DNA of 39,308 bases from Oxalobacteraceae bacterium (GCA_947464955.1 CANHZI010000019.1:1-39308); one strand, 5' to 3'; positions 29,896 to 39,308 are shown, numbered from the stretch's first letter. The notes: a model not told the origin generated them from the letters alone. Program-made: numbers and translations.

Positions 29896-30178
29896 TTCGC
29901 CTCCAGGTTCAGGGTCTTATTAATATGATTGTGTTGCGATGTCTGTGCTGCCACTACCTGTTCATTACTGCATGTAACTACCACACATCAAATACTAGGT
30001 ACTGCTACTGCTTATCCATTTCCGAGTACTGGGCTCGAAAGTGCGATTCATCTGTACAACGACTTTTCGGAAATTCCTACTACCATTTCAATCTCATGCG
30101 AATTCAATACAGCATCGTAAGTGAAGGAAAAACGGGACTAGGACAATAAAAAAATAACCGAGAGAAACTTTTCTCAAA

Positions 30179-30194
30179 CCACTATATCTAGTGC
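30179..30194. promoter_or_regulatory. NrdR box 1
   Basis: CCACTATATCTAGTGC vs consensus-like ACACTATATATAGTGT. Confidence 0.8.
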
Positions 30195-30208
30195 GTTTAT
30201 TTTTATTT

Positions 30209-30224
30209 GCACTAATTCTAGTGG
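30209..30224. promoter_or_regulatory. NrdR box 2 (weaker)
   Basis: GCACTAATTCTAGTGG, 30 bp from box 1 (about 3 helical turns, as usual for NrdR pairs). Confidence 0.7.
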
Positions 30225-30423
30225 CACGACGTTAAGAGCGCAACCGCTTTTTTTTAGAAACATCAAGTTTATTTTTTGTTTCTGAGTCGGTTCTGTTTGA
30301 CTTTAGAAAATGCACAAAACTATGCATACTAGAGAGTGAGCGGACACTCACCTTTTGACGAGTCATTACTTAGAGAACGGTTCGATTTCGAAAAAAACCT
30401 AGCGCTGGAGTGTCGCTTTCGAA

Positions 30424-30439
30424 CCACTATATGTAGCGA
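30424..30439. promoter_or_regulatory. NrdR box 3
   Basis: CCACTATATGTAGCGA. Confidence 0.65.
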
Positions 30440-30465
30440 TTGAGTGTCGATTTTTACCAACATCG

Positions 30466-30481
30466 ACACTAGATATAGGGA
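30466..30481. promoter_or_regulatory. NrdR box 4
   Basis: ACACTAGATATAGGGA, 42 bp from box 3 (about 4 helical turns). Confidence 0.65.
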
Positions 30482-30568
30482 AATTAATTTAGTTATTCAC
30501 AACACAAACAGACACACTATTGAATCAATTTAAGAGATTCATCTCGATTGAAGAGTGCAGTACAGTGT

Positions 30569-31990
30569 CTACTCTTCAGAAATTTTCAATTTCTGAATCG
30601 AATAGCGGAGCTGTCTAAAGCTAACGCCCAAGAGTTCAGCTGCTTGGGTACGGTTATTTTGAGTGCGGCGCAATGCAGCGCGGATTACGTCGCGTTCTAT
30701 TGACTCTAAATATTCTGGCAGACTGCAAGGAAATTCAGGCTTTAAAAATACTCTATCAGGCGCATCTTCCTGCCCACCTGCACTGGCAATTGGGCTTCGC
30801 TCTATCTTCGAATTCGGTCGCAATCCTAAATCGATCACATCAACAATTCCATCATTTGCAAATGCCGCTGCACGTTCAAGTATGTTTTCAAGCTCCCGAA
30901 CATTTCCCGGAAAGTCGTATGCCTTAAGGGCTTCGAGCGCCTTTTGATTGAGTTCAATCGGATAACTTGAGTTAGCTAGCTTCGTCAAAATTGCTCTTGC
31001 TAACTCTTCCACATCATCTCGACGTTCCCGCAACGGTGGCAGAACTAATTCAATTACATTCAATCGATAATACAAATCTTGTCGAAACTTACCGTTCGTC
31101 ACGCAGTCTGCCAAGTTTTGATGCGTCGCACTCAAAATTCGCACATCCACGGCCTCTTCGTTGGTCGCGCCAACTTTTCGAACTCGGCGCTCTTGGATGG
31201 CACGCAATAATTTAACTTGCATCGCCAGCGGTAGATCTGCAACTTCATCAAGCATCAAAGTACCACCATTAGCCGCTTGAAAGAAACCATCGCGATCGTC
31301 ATTAGCACCTGTGAATGCTCCCTTTCGGTAGCCGAAAAACTCAGCCTCCATCAATAGCTCCGGGATCGCACCACAGTTAACTGCAATGAAAGGCTTGTCT
31401 GCCCGCGCACTATTTCGGTGAATTTCACGAGCCGCTAGTTCCTTACCGCTGCCAGATTCACCGGTAATAATAACTGGGGCCATACTACGGGCGAGTCGAC
31501 TAATTTGCGCTCGTACGTGTTGAATCTCAGGCGAACTACCAATGAGAAACGAAGGACTGATAGGTCGAACCACTGCAACAGTAGCCTCTTCGACGGGCTT
31601 GATCTCATGCATCTGCAATGCTGAACGCACCAACTTACGTAACTGGTCTAAGGCCACCGGCTTTGAAACATAGTCAAATGCGCCAGCTTTCAAGGCAATC
31701 ACCGCATTTTCCGCGCTACCGAAAGCAGTAATCACCGCGATCGGGATATGCTTATGATTGGCTGTAACGAGTTCCACCATGTCTAGGCCAGATCCATCAG
31801 GCAAACGCATATCCGTCAGCACTAATGAATACGAATGCTTGTTCAACAAATGCCGCGCCACATCCAAGGTCTCAGCGCTGTCGACATCGAGGCCCATTTT
31901 GATCAAGGTAATTTCAAGTAATTCCCGCAGATGGGCTTCATCGTCGATGACTAAAATGCGCGGCTTCGCGTTGGGCTCGTTGACAATCAT
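30569..31990 (-). CDS. pilR: Sigma54-dependent response regulator PilR
   Basis: Receiver domain (ILVIDDEAHLRELLE), AAA+ sigma54 activator (GESGSGKELAAREIH, GAFTGA), Fis HTH NNRTQAAELLGVSFRQLRYSIQKLKI typical of PilR. Confidence 0.9.
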   Translation of the reverse strand: MIVNEPNAKPRILVIDDEAHLRELLEITLIKMGLDVDSAETLDVARHLLNKHSYSLVLTDMRLPDGSGLDMVELVTANHKHIPIAVITAFGSAENAVIALKAGAFDYVSKPVALDQLRKLVRSALQMHEIKPVEEATVAVVRPISPSFLIGSSPEIQHVRAQISRLARSMAPVIITGESGSGKELAAREIHRNSARADKPFIAVNCGAIPELLMEAEFFGYRKGAFTGANDDRDGFFQAANGGTLMLDEVADLPLAMQVKLLRAIQERRVRKVGATNEEAVDVRILSATHQNLADCVTNGKFRQDLYYRLNVIELVLPPLRERRDDVEELARAILTKLANSSYPIELNQKALEALKAYDFPGNVRELENILERAAAFANDGIVDVIDLGLRPNSKIERSPIASAGGQEDAPDRVFLKPEFPCSLPEYLESIERDVIRAALRRTQNNRTQAAELLGVSFRQLRYSIQKLKISEE

Positions 31991-33726
31991 ACTTTTTCAG
32001 TTGAGGAGAAATTGATGACGAAACGGCCGCCTGGCTCTATCCATTGAGAGGAAGATTCGTCGTTGCGATATTCATAGTCGAGGAATGCATGATTATTTAA
32101 GCATAACTCTCGAGCCATATACAAGCCCAAGCCAGTACCCTTACTCGACGTGGTATAGAAAGGCTCAAACAAGTGTGACCTTACTGTAGCAGAAATTCCC
32201 GGGCCGTCATCTTGTATATGAAGTTCGCGCCGATTCCCGTTCGCTATCCTAATCGTAAGGCGAATACAGGCACTCTTGCCGCTGGCATACCTGAGTGCAT
32301 TAGATAGTAAATTCGTCACCACCTCATGCAAATGTCCTGGATCAAACGTCACATAAAAATTCCCGAGGTCTTGTAATTGTATGGTTCCGGGAGCGATGTT
32401 TTTGGTCTCAACAAACTCTTGAACAATTTGTTCGAGCTCGGCCATCAACAAGATCGGTTGTAAATTCGTCTGCGCCTTACGAGATAATTTAAGAATGTCT
32501 TCAATTAGTTTATTCAGCCGCGCCACATTGTCTTCAATAATCTTCAATAGCCGTCGCGACTGCAATTCATTCTGCACGTCCTCACCCAATAATGAGGTCG
32601 CATAAGATATCGACGACAGTGGATTACGTACCTCATGCGCAATACTGGCGGTCAGGCGTCCCATGGAAGCCAACTTCAGTTGTTGAGCTTGATTTTCAAT
32701 ATCGGAGACATTTTGCATAAAGATGACAATGCTCGGTGTAATTTGACCATCCAAATGCCCGAGTTCACTATCATCAATCGCAACAAACCTTAGCTTCAAG
32801 TGTGTGCCCGTGTCTGGCCCCTCATCAGCAATCGAATCTTCGAGCGACAAACGGGAGTGCCCATTGAAATTTCGAATGACGACAAATGACGCACCTTCGT
32901 GTCTAAGCCAAGTCGTATTATCAGGCTTTTTACCCTCGGACCACTTTTGCAAAGCTTCTGAAATCGGGTCTAACACTGGAATTTCACTCAACCTTTTTTG
33001 AGCTCCGCCGACATGATTAAGAGACTCAAGACCTAACATTCGACTCGCCGCTGGGTTCGATTCAAAAAGATGGCCAAATTGATCAACTACAAGAACCCCG
33101 TCTTCCATATCTGCAATCACAGTTCGATTAATCGCTTGTTGCAAGACCAACTCTAGGCCTCGTTGACGTGCGAGTTCCTCTTGCCCGATCAGATTTCGCG
33201 CCAAGCGATTAAGTACGTAGACAACAGCAAAATAGGTTGCCCCATACAAACCTGCCTGCGAAATGATATTACTGTCTTCACTTTGCAAGACCTGATAAGC
33301 GTTAACGAATAGCAGGAAAAGCGACACCGCAGAAACAAAACTCAATGCCAGCAGTAAAGAACCAAGAACGCCTGCTCCGGCCAGAGGAAACAGATATAGG
33401 ATTACCAAACCACTCTTACTACCACCTGCACCAATAAATAGGATAGAAATAACGATCAAATCGATACTGATCTGCGAAACTAGCTGCAGTAAAAATCGTT
33501 TAGGCCAAACTGCCTTGAGAACGACAAAAGCAACTGAGAGCAAAAGGTAGGTCAGGGTCACTAACTTCAGCGACATCAAATCGAGCTGCCATGTATCGCG
33601 ATTCGATTTGATACTGAGATAGGTGATGAGGACGATCGCGATTAAAACACGCGATACATTGAAGGTTTGCAGCGATCGCCACAGAGTGGAATTAACATTA
33701 CTCAGTGTGGGAGCGAGCTTAGTCAT
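31987..33726 (-). CDS. pilS: Sensor histidine kinase PilS
   Basis: Six-TM N-terminus, PAS-like region, H-box SIAHEVRNPLSSISYATSLL, N/G boxes. ATGA overlap with pilR. Confidence 0.9.
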   Translation of the reverse strand: MTKLAPTLSNVNSTLWRSLQTFNVSRVLIAIVLITYLSIKSNRDTWQLDLMSLKLVTLTYLLLSVAFVVLKAVWPKRFLLQLVSQISIDLIVISILFIGAGGSKSGLVILYLFPLAGAGVLGSLLLALSFVSAVSLFLLFVNAYQVLQSEDSNIISQAGLYGATYFAVVYVLNRLARNLIGQEELARQRGLELVLQQAINRTVIADMEDGVLVVDQFGHLFESNPAASRMLGLESLNHVGGAQKRLSEIPVLDPISEALQKWSEGKKPDNTTWLRHEGASFVVIRNFNGHSRLSLEDSIADEGPDTGTHLKLRFVAIDDSELGHLDGQITPSIVIFMQNVSDIENQAQQLKLASMGRLTASIAHEVRNPLSSISYATSLLGEDVQNELQSRRLLKIIEDNVARLNKLIEDILKLSRKAQTNLQPILLMAELEQIVQEFVETKNIAPGTIQLQDLGNFYVTFDPGHLHEVVTNLLSNALRYASGKSACIRLTIRIANGNRRELHIQDDGPGISATVRSHLFEPFYTTSSKGTGLGLYMARELCLNNHAFLDYEYRNDESSSQWIEPGGRFVINFSSTEKV

Positions 33727-33953
33727 GCGCTTTGGTTTGCATGTTCGGCACAACAATAAGCATTATCACCGCGCATCACTGCTTCTGATGCGGGAATAAA
33801 TACTTGGCAAGTGGCACAGGCGAGCATGGTTTCACCAGCCGATGTTTGCGCTGGTGGCGGCGCTTGTTGAGAACTTTGCTGAGCAGAAGTGATCTTCTTA
33901 CGTAAAGCAAGATAAACTAACACCGCTAATGCGATCCAAACGAGTACCTTCAC
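33723..33953 (-). CDS. PP0621-family small protein with C-terminal Cys/His zinc-ribbon-like motif
   Basis: GTG start at 33953: MKVLVWIALAVLVYLALRKK...MLACATCQVFIPASEAVMRGDNAYCCAEHANQSA; overlaps both neighbours. Confidence 0.8.
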   Translation of the reverse strand: MKVLVWIALAVLVYLALRKKITSAQQSSQQAPPPAQTSAGETMLACATCQVFIPASEAVMRGDNAYCCAEHANQSA

Positions 33954-34759
33954 ACCAAACTCCTGTGCAGCAAAACTTCTAACACAAATCGACTTCCGAC
34001 GTAGGCCAGTAATAAGAACAAGAATCCAAACAAGGTCATCCGTAACACGGCCTTGCCGCGCCAACCTCGCCACTGACGACCGATTAATAAAGTCGCGAAC
34101 AATATCCAAGAAAACAGAGAAAGAACTGTTTTATGATCTAACTTAAATGCAACGCCGAGAACTTGTTCAGAGAAGACTACCCCAGAAAGTACGGTCAAGC
34201 TCAGGAGAATAAAGCCTATGCTGACCAAAATGAATAGCAACTGCTCCATCTTTAATAAAGCTGGCAGCTGATCAATCGCCTTTTCGAGCCAAGTTTGTAC
34301 CGATTTGCCACGCATTTTATGCAAATGTCGATCCTGCACATACATTACCAATGCATGAAACGCTGCAATGCTTAAGGTACTATAAGCCAATAAGGCGATT
34401 CCTACGTGCCAAGGAAACATCGCCGTCTTGCCTAAAACGGAAATTAGACTTCCTGGAAAAAACAGGAGCAAAATCACCGTTAATGCCGCCTGCGGCAGCA
34501 CCAACAAGCGTAAACCATCGAGAGAAAAATTACGATTCTCAACAAGAAATACCAATACCGACACCCATATCGCTGCCGACCACATGGTCGCAAACCCTAT
34601 CCTTAGTGCGTCAACAGCGTACACACTCATGCCGAGCACCAAGCCATGTAAAGCCCAAGCCAATGCGGCAACGCCCATCGCCAACCACTTGCGATGTGAA
34701 GGTATGAATGAGCAGACTACATAAAGTAAAGCTGCAGCAATTGAAATTTGAGTAAGCAT
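33950..34759 (-). CDS. Cytochrome c assembly (CcsA/HemX-like, YpjD) membrane protein
   Basis: Eight-helix protein with WHVGIALLAYSTLSIAAFHALVMYVQDRHLH and LDHKTVLSLFSWILFATLLIGRQWRGWRGK. Confidence 0.87.
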   Translation of the reverse strand: MLTQISIAAALLYVVCSFIPSHRKWLAMGVAALAWALHGLVLGMSVYAVDALRIGFATMWSAAIWVSVLVFLVENRNFSLDGLRLLVLPQAALTVILLLFFPGSLISVLGKTAMFPWHVGIALLAYSTLSIAAFHALVMYVQDRHLHKMRGKSVQTWLEKAIDQLPALLKMEQLLFILVSIGFILLSLTVLSGVVFSEQVLGVAFKLDHKTVLSLFSWILFATLLIGRQWRGWRGKAVLRMTLFGFLFLLLAYVGSRFVLEVLLHRSLV

Positions 34760-35095
34760 CCTTTAAGTTTACACTATGTTGTGACAAGTTTTCGATGAAA
34801 GCCTGAGATTCTGCGCTAACTCAAAAAAAATCCTTTGCAGAAACAAACTGAGCTCGGGCAGTTGATTTATGGGCGCCACATTTACAACAGCTTAACAATT
34901 TTCACGATTTTCATGCTTGTCCTGCGCTATTCGCTTGACGAGCGCGATCCCCTTCTAGATACTTCCTGCACCCAAAGCAGCACTCTTTACTTAGTGCCCC
35001 GATGGAGACGTCACAAGCGCATCCTTCGGCACTAAAAGCACTTTGGCATTCTCAAGAGAATTTACTATTCGGATTTACTTTTTGCAGGATACATA

Positions 35096-37258
35096 ATGAA
35101 AAAATCACTGTTCGCCCTCGCTGCACTCGCCACCATGAGCGCCGCTGCCCACGCCGATGAAGGTATGTGGATGCCGCAGCAATTACCGCAAATCGCCAAA
35201 CAATTGAAAGCAGCTGGTCTCAAGCTCGATCCAGCCAGCTTGACGAAGTTAACCGAATTCCCGATGGGAGCGATTGTCAGCCTAGGTGGCTGCTCAGCTT
35301 CTTTCGTTTCTCCTCAAGGCTTGGTCGCGACCAACCACCACTGCGTGTATGACAGTGTGGCTCGTGCCTCCACTCCAGAACATAACTATTTAGCCAATGG
35401 TTTCTTGGCCAAGACTTTGGCCGAAGAAGTGCCAGCTGCACCAGGTTCACGCATCTTCGTGACCACCGATGTGACCAACGTCAGTGACAAGATCATTAGC
35501 GCAGATGTCGCTAAACTGACAGGCAAAGCACGTGTCGAAGCGATCGAGAAAAATCAAAAAACCATGATCGCCGAATGTGAAAAAGAAGCCGGCTTCCGTT
35601 GCAGTATTCCGACTTTCTACGGTGGCTTAGAGTTCTACCTAATTAAACAAATGGAAATCAAAGACGTCCGTTTGGTTCACGCTCCAGCCGAAGGCGTAGG
35701 CAAATTTGGTGGTGACACTGATAACTGGACGTGGCCACGCCACACGGGTGACTATGGTTTCTATCGTGCCTACGTTAGCAAGGACGGTAAGCCTGCTGAA
35801 TACAGCAAAGATAACGTTCCATACGTACCAAAACATTTCTTGAAATTGGCTAAAGATGGCTTGAAAGAAGGTGATTTCGTGATGGTATTGGGCTACCCAG
35901 GCCGTACTAACCGCCATCGTTTGCCATCTGAAATTGCTTACACTTTCGATTTCGAATACCCTAATTTCGTTAAAAATTCAGCAGAAACTTTAGCGATCAT
36001 CGCCAACGAAACTAAAGACAATAAAGATGCGTCTTTGAAATACGCGGGCATGGTTGCCAACATCAACAACTACTACAAAAATCGCCAAGGTATGCTCGAT
36101 AGCTACGCGGGTAGCGATATTTTGGAACGCAAATCCAAAGAACACGCTGAGTTAAAAGCATGGGTCAACTCGAATCCGAAAACGAAAGCAGAATTTGCTG
36201 CCGATATCGAGAAGATTGAAGAGATTTACGCTAAGCGCGACGCAACGGCGAAAAAGGAATCTTACCTCGCTTCCTCCTACCCACGTTTCTTGTCAACGGC
36301 TCGCACTTTGTATCGCTTGGCACATGAAAAAACCAAGCCGAATGCAGAACGTCGCGCTGGTTTCCAAGAGCGTGACTTACCACGCTTCAAAGCTGGCATT
36401 GACGGCGTTGAACGCAGCTACGATGAAAAGGTCGATAAGGCTTTGGTCTTGAATAGCTTGGTTAAATACGCAGCAGCTCCAGCAGCGGAACGTAACGCCA
36501 ATTTTGACAGCGCGATGGGCATCAAGGATGGCATGAGCAAAGACCAATTGAAAGCTTTACTCGACACAATGTATGCGGGTAGCCAATTTGGTGACAAAGC
36601 CTTCCGTGCTTCTTGGTTGAACAAATCCGTTGACGACTTCAAAGCCAGCAACGATAGCTTCATCAAAGCCGCTGTTGCCATGTACGAAGAAGGCATGAAA
36701 CGCGAGGTGGCGGATCAAGAAACTGGCGGTAATACGCAAAAAGCTTATGCAAGCTATATGAAAGCGAAAATTGCTTACATGAAGAGCAAAGGCCAAGCCG
36801 TTTATCCTGATGCCAACAGCACTTTACGCGTCACTTTTGGTAAGGTTGCGAGCCGCCCATTCGGTGCTGACGGTACGACTTGGACTGCCTTCACGACAGT
36901 GAAAGGTATCACGGCTAAAGCAACGGGCACAGGCGAATTCAATGCCCCAGCGAATCAATTGGCAGCAATCAAAGCTAAAGACTTTGGCAAATATGTTGAT
37001 CCAGCCTTGAAAACTGTGCCAGTCAACTACCTCGCAACACTCGATATCACAGGCGGCAACTCTGGTTCTGCGGCCTTGAATGCCAAAGGCGAGTTTATTG
37101 GTTTAGCATTCGATGGCACGCTTGATTCCATCATTGCTGATTGGGACTACAACAAGGCTTCTAGCCGTTCTATTCAAGTTGATTTGCGCTACATGTTGTG
37201 GCAGATGAAACATGTGGACAAGGCTGACAACTTGTTAAAAGAAATGAACGCTGAATAA
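35096..37258 (+). CDS. S46-family serine exopeptidase (dipeptidyl-peptidase 7/11-like)
   Basis: Signal peptide, DEGMWMPQQLPQ, SFVSPQGLVATNHHCVYDSV, FGGDTDNWTWPRHTGDYGFYRAYV, TGGNSGSAALNAKGEFIGLAFDG. Confidence 0.93.
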   Translation: MKKSLFALAALATMSAAAHADEGMWMPQQLPQIAKQLKAAGLKLDPASLTKLTEFPMGAIVSLGGCSASFVSPQGLVATNHHCVYDSVARASTPEHNYLANGFLAKTLAEEVPAAPGSRIFVTTDVTNVSDKIISADVAKLTGKARVEAIEKNQKTMIAECEKEAGFRCSIPTFYGGLEFYLIKQMEIKDVRLVHAPAEGVGKFGGDTDNWTWPRHTGDYGFYRAYVSKDGKPAEYSKDNVPYVPKHFLKLAKDGLKEGDFVMVLGYPGRTNRHRLPSEIAYTFDFEYPNFVKNSAETLAIIANETKDNKDASLKYAGMVANINNYYKNRQGMLDSYAGSDILERKSKEHAELKAWVNSNPKTKAEFAADIEKIEEIYAKRDATAKKESYLASSYPRFLSTARTLYRLAHEKTKPNAERRAGFQERDLPRFKAGIDGVERSYDEKVDKALVLNSLVKYAAAPAAERNANFDSAMGIKDGMSKDQLKALLDTMYAGSQFGDKAFRASWLNKSVDDFKASNDSFIKAAVAMYEEGMKREVADQETGGNTQKAYASYMKAKIAYMKSKGQAVYPDANSTLRVTFGKVASRPFGADGTTWTAFTTVKGITAKATGTGEFNAPANQLAAIKAKDFGKYVDPALKTVPVNYLATLDITGGNSGSAALNAKGEFIGLAFDGTLDSIIADWDYNKASSRSIQVDLRYMLWQMKHVDKADNLLKEMNAE

Positions 37259-37284
37259 GAAAAAGTTATTTAGCTTCAACAAGA

Positions 37285-37314
37285 AAGCCATGCCGATCTG
37301 TGTCGGCATGGCTT
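37285..37314 (+). terminator. Rho-independent terminator downstream of S46 peptidase
   Basis: AAGCCATGCCGA-TCTGTG-TCGGCATGGCTT followed by TTTT. Confidence 0.9.
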
Positions 37315-37504
37315 TTTTATTGCCCGGAGCGAGACAAAACCACTAGCCTTGGCATCTTCTCGCAGCGGGGGACAGCAGCCAAAGCTTCGGAGCGAGGCGC
37401 TTTTCGGGTAAAATGCAAGCTTATCGATGTATTTCTATACGTCTCTCAGCCTCAGTATTTTCTCTCAACTGACGCAGCCACTGATTTCTGATTGAAGGTT
37501 CACT

Positions 37505-38863
37505 ATGCTCGACAATTTGACCCAACGTCTCGCCAAAGTCGTTAAAACGATGCGCGGCGAAGCCCGTCTGACCGAATCCAACACCGCTGACATGCTACGC
37601 GAAGTGCGTATGGCTCTGCTGGAGGCCGACGTTGCCTTACCAGCTGTGCGCGAATTGATCGCTCGCGTTAAAGAAAAAGCGATGGGCGAAGAAGTCATCG
37701 GTTCGCTGACGCCTGGTCAAGCTTTGGTCGGTGTCGTACAAAAAGAATTAGCGTCCTTGATCGGTGCAGACTTAGGTGAAAACGCCTCTGAATTAAACTT
37801 CGCCACACAGCCACCAGCGATTATCTTAATGGCCGGTTTGCAAGGTGCAGGTAAAACCACCACAGTCGGTAAGTTGGCGCGCTATTTACGTGAGACAAAA
37901 AAGAAGAAGGTTTTGACTGTCTCGGCCGACGTCTATCGTCCAGCAGCGATTGGCCAGCTTGAAACAGTGACTGCACAGGCTGGCGCAGATTTCTTCCCCA
38001 CCACCATTAACGACAAGCCTGTCGATATCGCGCTCGCTGCGCTCGATTGGGCCAAGAAGCATCATCATGAAGTCCTGATCATCGATACCGCAGGTCGCCT
38101 CGGTATTGACGAAGCCATGATGCAAGAGATTGCTGCCGTTCATGCTGCCGTCAAACCGATTGAAACTTTGTTCGTGGTCGACGCCATGCTCGGTCAAGAT
38201 GCGGTCAATACAGCAAAAGCATTTAACGATGCACTGCCATTGACTGGCGTAGTGTTGACCAAACTCGATGGTGATTCACGCGGCGGTGCGGCTCTTTCTG
38301 TTCGCCATGTCACCGGTAAGCCGATTAAGTTTGCTGGCGTCTCTGAAAAACTCGATGGTTTGGAAGCCTTCGACGCTACACGTATGGCCAACCGTATCCT
38401 CGGCATGGGCGATATTTTGGCTCTGGTCGAATCCGCGCAAAAAGGTATGGACATCGAAGCCGCTAAGGGTTTGGCGGAAAAGATCAAAGTCGGCGGCAAG
38501 TTCGATATGAACGACTTCAAAGCACAGCTGGCACAAATGAAAAATATGGGTAGCCTGTCGAGTTTAATGGATAAGCTGCCAGCCCAATTTCAACAAGCAG
38601 CATCGGGCGCCAATATGGATAACGCAGAAAAGAGTATGCGCCGCATGGAAGGGATTATTAATTCCATGACGCCACTTGAGCGCGCCAAGCCTGAGCTGAT
38701 CAAGGCCTCACGCAAACGCCGTATCGCGGCCGGTGCAGGCGTTCAAATTCAAGAAGTGAACCGCATGCTGTCCCAGTTCGAGCAAATGCAAAGCATGATG
38801 AAAAAACTCAAGGGCGGTGGCATGATGAAAATGATGCGCGGCTTGAAAGGGATGATGCGCTAG
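37505..38863 (+). CDS. ffh: Signal recognition particle protein Ffh/SRP54
   Basis: MLDNLTQRLAKVVKTMRGEARLTE, GLQGAGKTTTVGKLA, DTAGRLGIDEAMM, methionine-rich M domain. Confidence 0.97.
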   Translation: MLDNLTQRLAKVVKTMRGEARLTESNTADMLREVRMALLEADVALPAVRELIARVKEKAMGEEVIGSLTPGQALVGVVQKELASLIGADLGENASELNFATQPPAIILMAGLQGAGKTTTVGKLARYLRETKKKKVLTVSADVYRPAAIGQLETVTAQAGADFFPTTINDKPVDIALAALDWAKKHHHEVLIIDTAGRLGIDEAMMQEIAAVHAAVKPIETLFVVDAMLGQDAVNTAKAFNDALPLTGVVLTKLDGDSRGGAALSVRHVTGKPIKFAGVSEKLDGLEAFDATRMANRILGMGDILALVESAQKGMDIEAAKGLAEKIKVGGKFDMNDFKAQLAQMKNMGSLSSLMDKLPAQFQQAASGANMDNAEKSMRRMEGIINSMTPLERAKPELIKASRKRRIAAGAGVQIQEVNRMLSQFEQMQSMMKKLKGGGMMKMMRGLKGMMR

Positions 38864-38882
38864 TCATTGCAAAAACCTACGC

Positions 38883-38911
38883 GAGAGATGCAAGACAGTG
38901 TTGCATCTCTC
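38883..38911 (+). terminator. Hairpin downstream of ffh (no U-tract)
   Basis: Perfect 11-bp inverted repeat GAGAGATGCAA / TTGCATCTCTC with 7-nt loop. Confidence 0.5.
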
Positions 38912-39279
38912 CACAATACGCCTGTATTGCTGTCCTTGACGCCTAACACGGCATCTCCATCAAGGAATTTCCACCGGCGCACACAAAACCTTCCGCATTT
39001 TTTCTCCTAAACGCCCACTTTTTTCCGATATCTCTTGGTTCAACAGAGGCGATTTTTCTCTTTCGTAGCTAGGCATTTCTCTCGCGAATCTCTCTCTCAA
39101 GTTCTCCGCTCTGCAGAGGAAAAACGACATTTTTCCCTCTGAAAGTGGCTCTGCACATGATTTCTCACAGTTTTTTTGCGAAAACCAAAAAAAAACACTT
39201 GCATCACTCGATAAACAGCACCACTATAAGCACTGCGTGAAATGGCGCATTTTCAAGACAATTGTGAAGGAGCCTCAAT

Positions 39280-39308
39280 ATGGCAACAGCACCAAAAAAA
39301 GCAGCAGC
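39280..39308 (+). CDS. Start of a second Ala/Lys-rich histone H1-like protein (truncated by window end)
   Basis: gtgaaggagcctcaatATGGCAACAGCACCAAAAAAAGCAGCAGC = MATAPKKAA..; leader and first codons match those of the gene starting at 25182. Confidence 0.6.

Overview
The 39.3 kb window looks like a betaproteobacterial chromosome segment, probably Burkholderiales/Oxalobacteraceae judging by gene content and order; this is inference, as no search was run. It is mostly densely packed protein-coding genes, with no rRNA, tRNA or CRISPR recognised. Left edge: truncated end of an IS3-family element. Main content: S10 carboxypeptidase lipoprotein, DUF481 outer-membrane protein, small membrane and secreted proteins, secreted RCC1-repeat protein, acyltransferase-3, Cache-domain chemoreceptor, a BlaI / M56(BlaR1-like)-Sel1 / secreted Sel1 locus, TonB-dependent receptor, GST, M20 peptidase, an overlapping pair encoding a secreted hydrolase-like protein and a membrane-anchored partner, DUF1345, DUF4139 and YggT proteins, a histone-H1-like AAKP-repeat protein, class Ia ribonucleotide reductase nrdA-nrdB, a ypjD/ccsA-PP0621-pilS-pilR overlapping operon, S46 dipeptidyl-peptidase, ffh, and the first codons of a second H1-like gene at the right edge. 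The best candidates for undescribed biology are: (1) the BlaI/M56 sensor whose extracytoplasmic domain is homologous to a co-encoded secreted Sel1 protein; (2) the secreted hydrolase-like/anchored-partner gene pair, with a perfect intrinsic-terminator hairpin inside the second reading frame; (3) a four-site NrdR-box arrangement upstream of nrdA.
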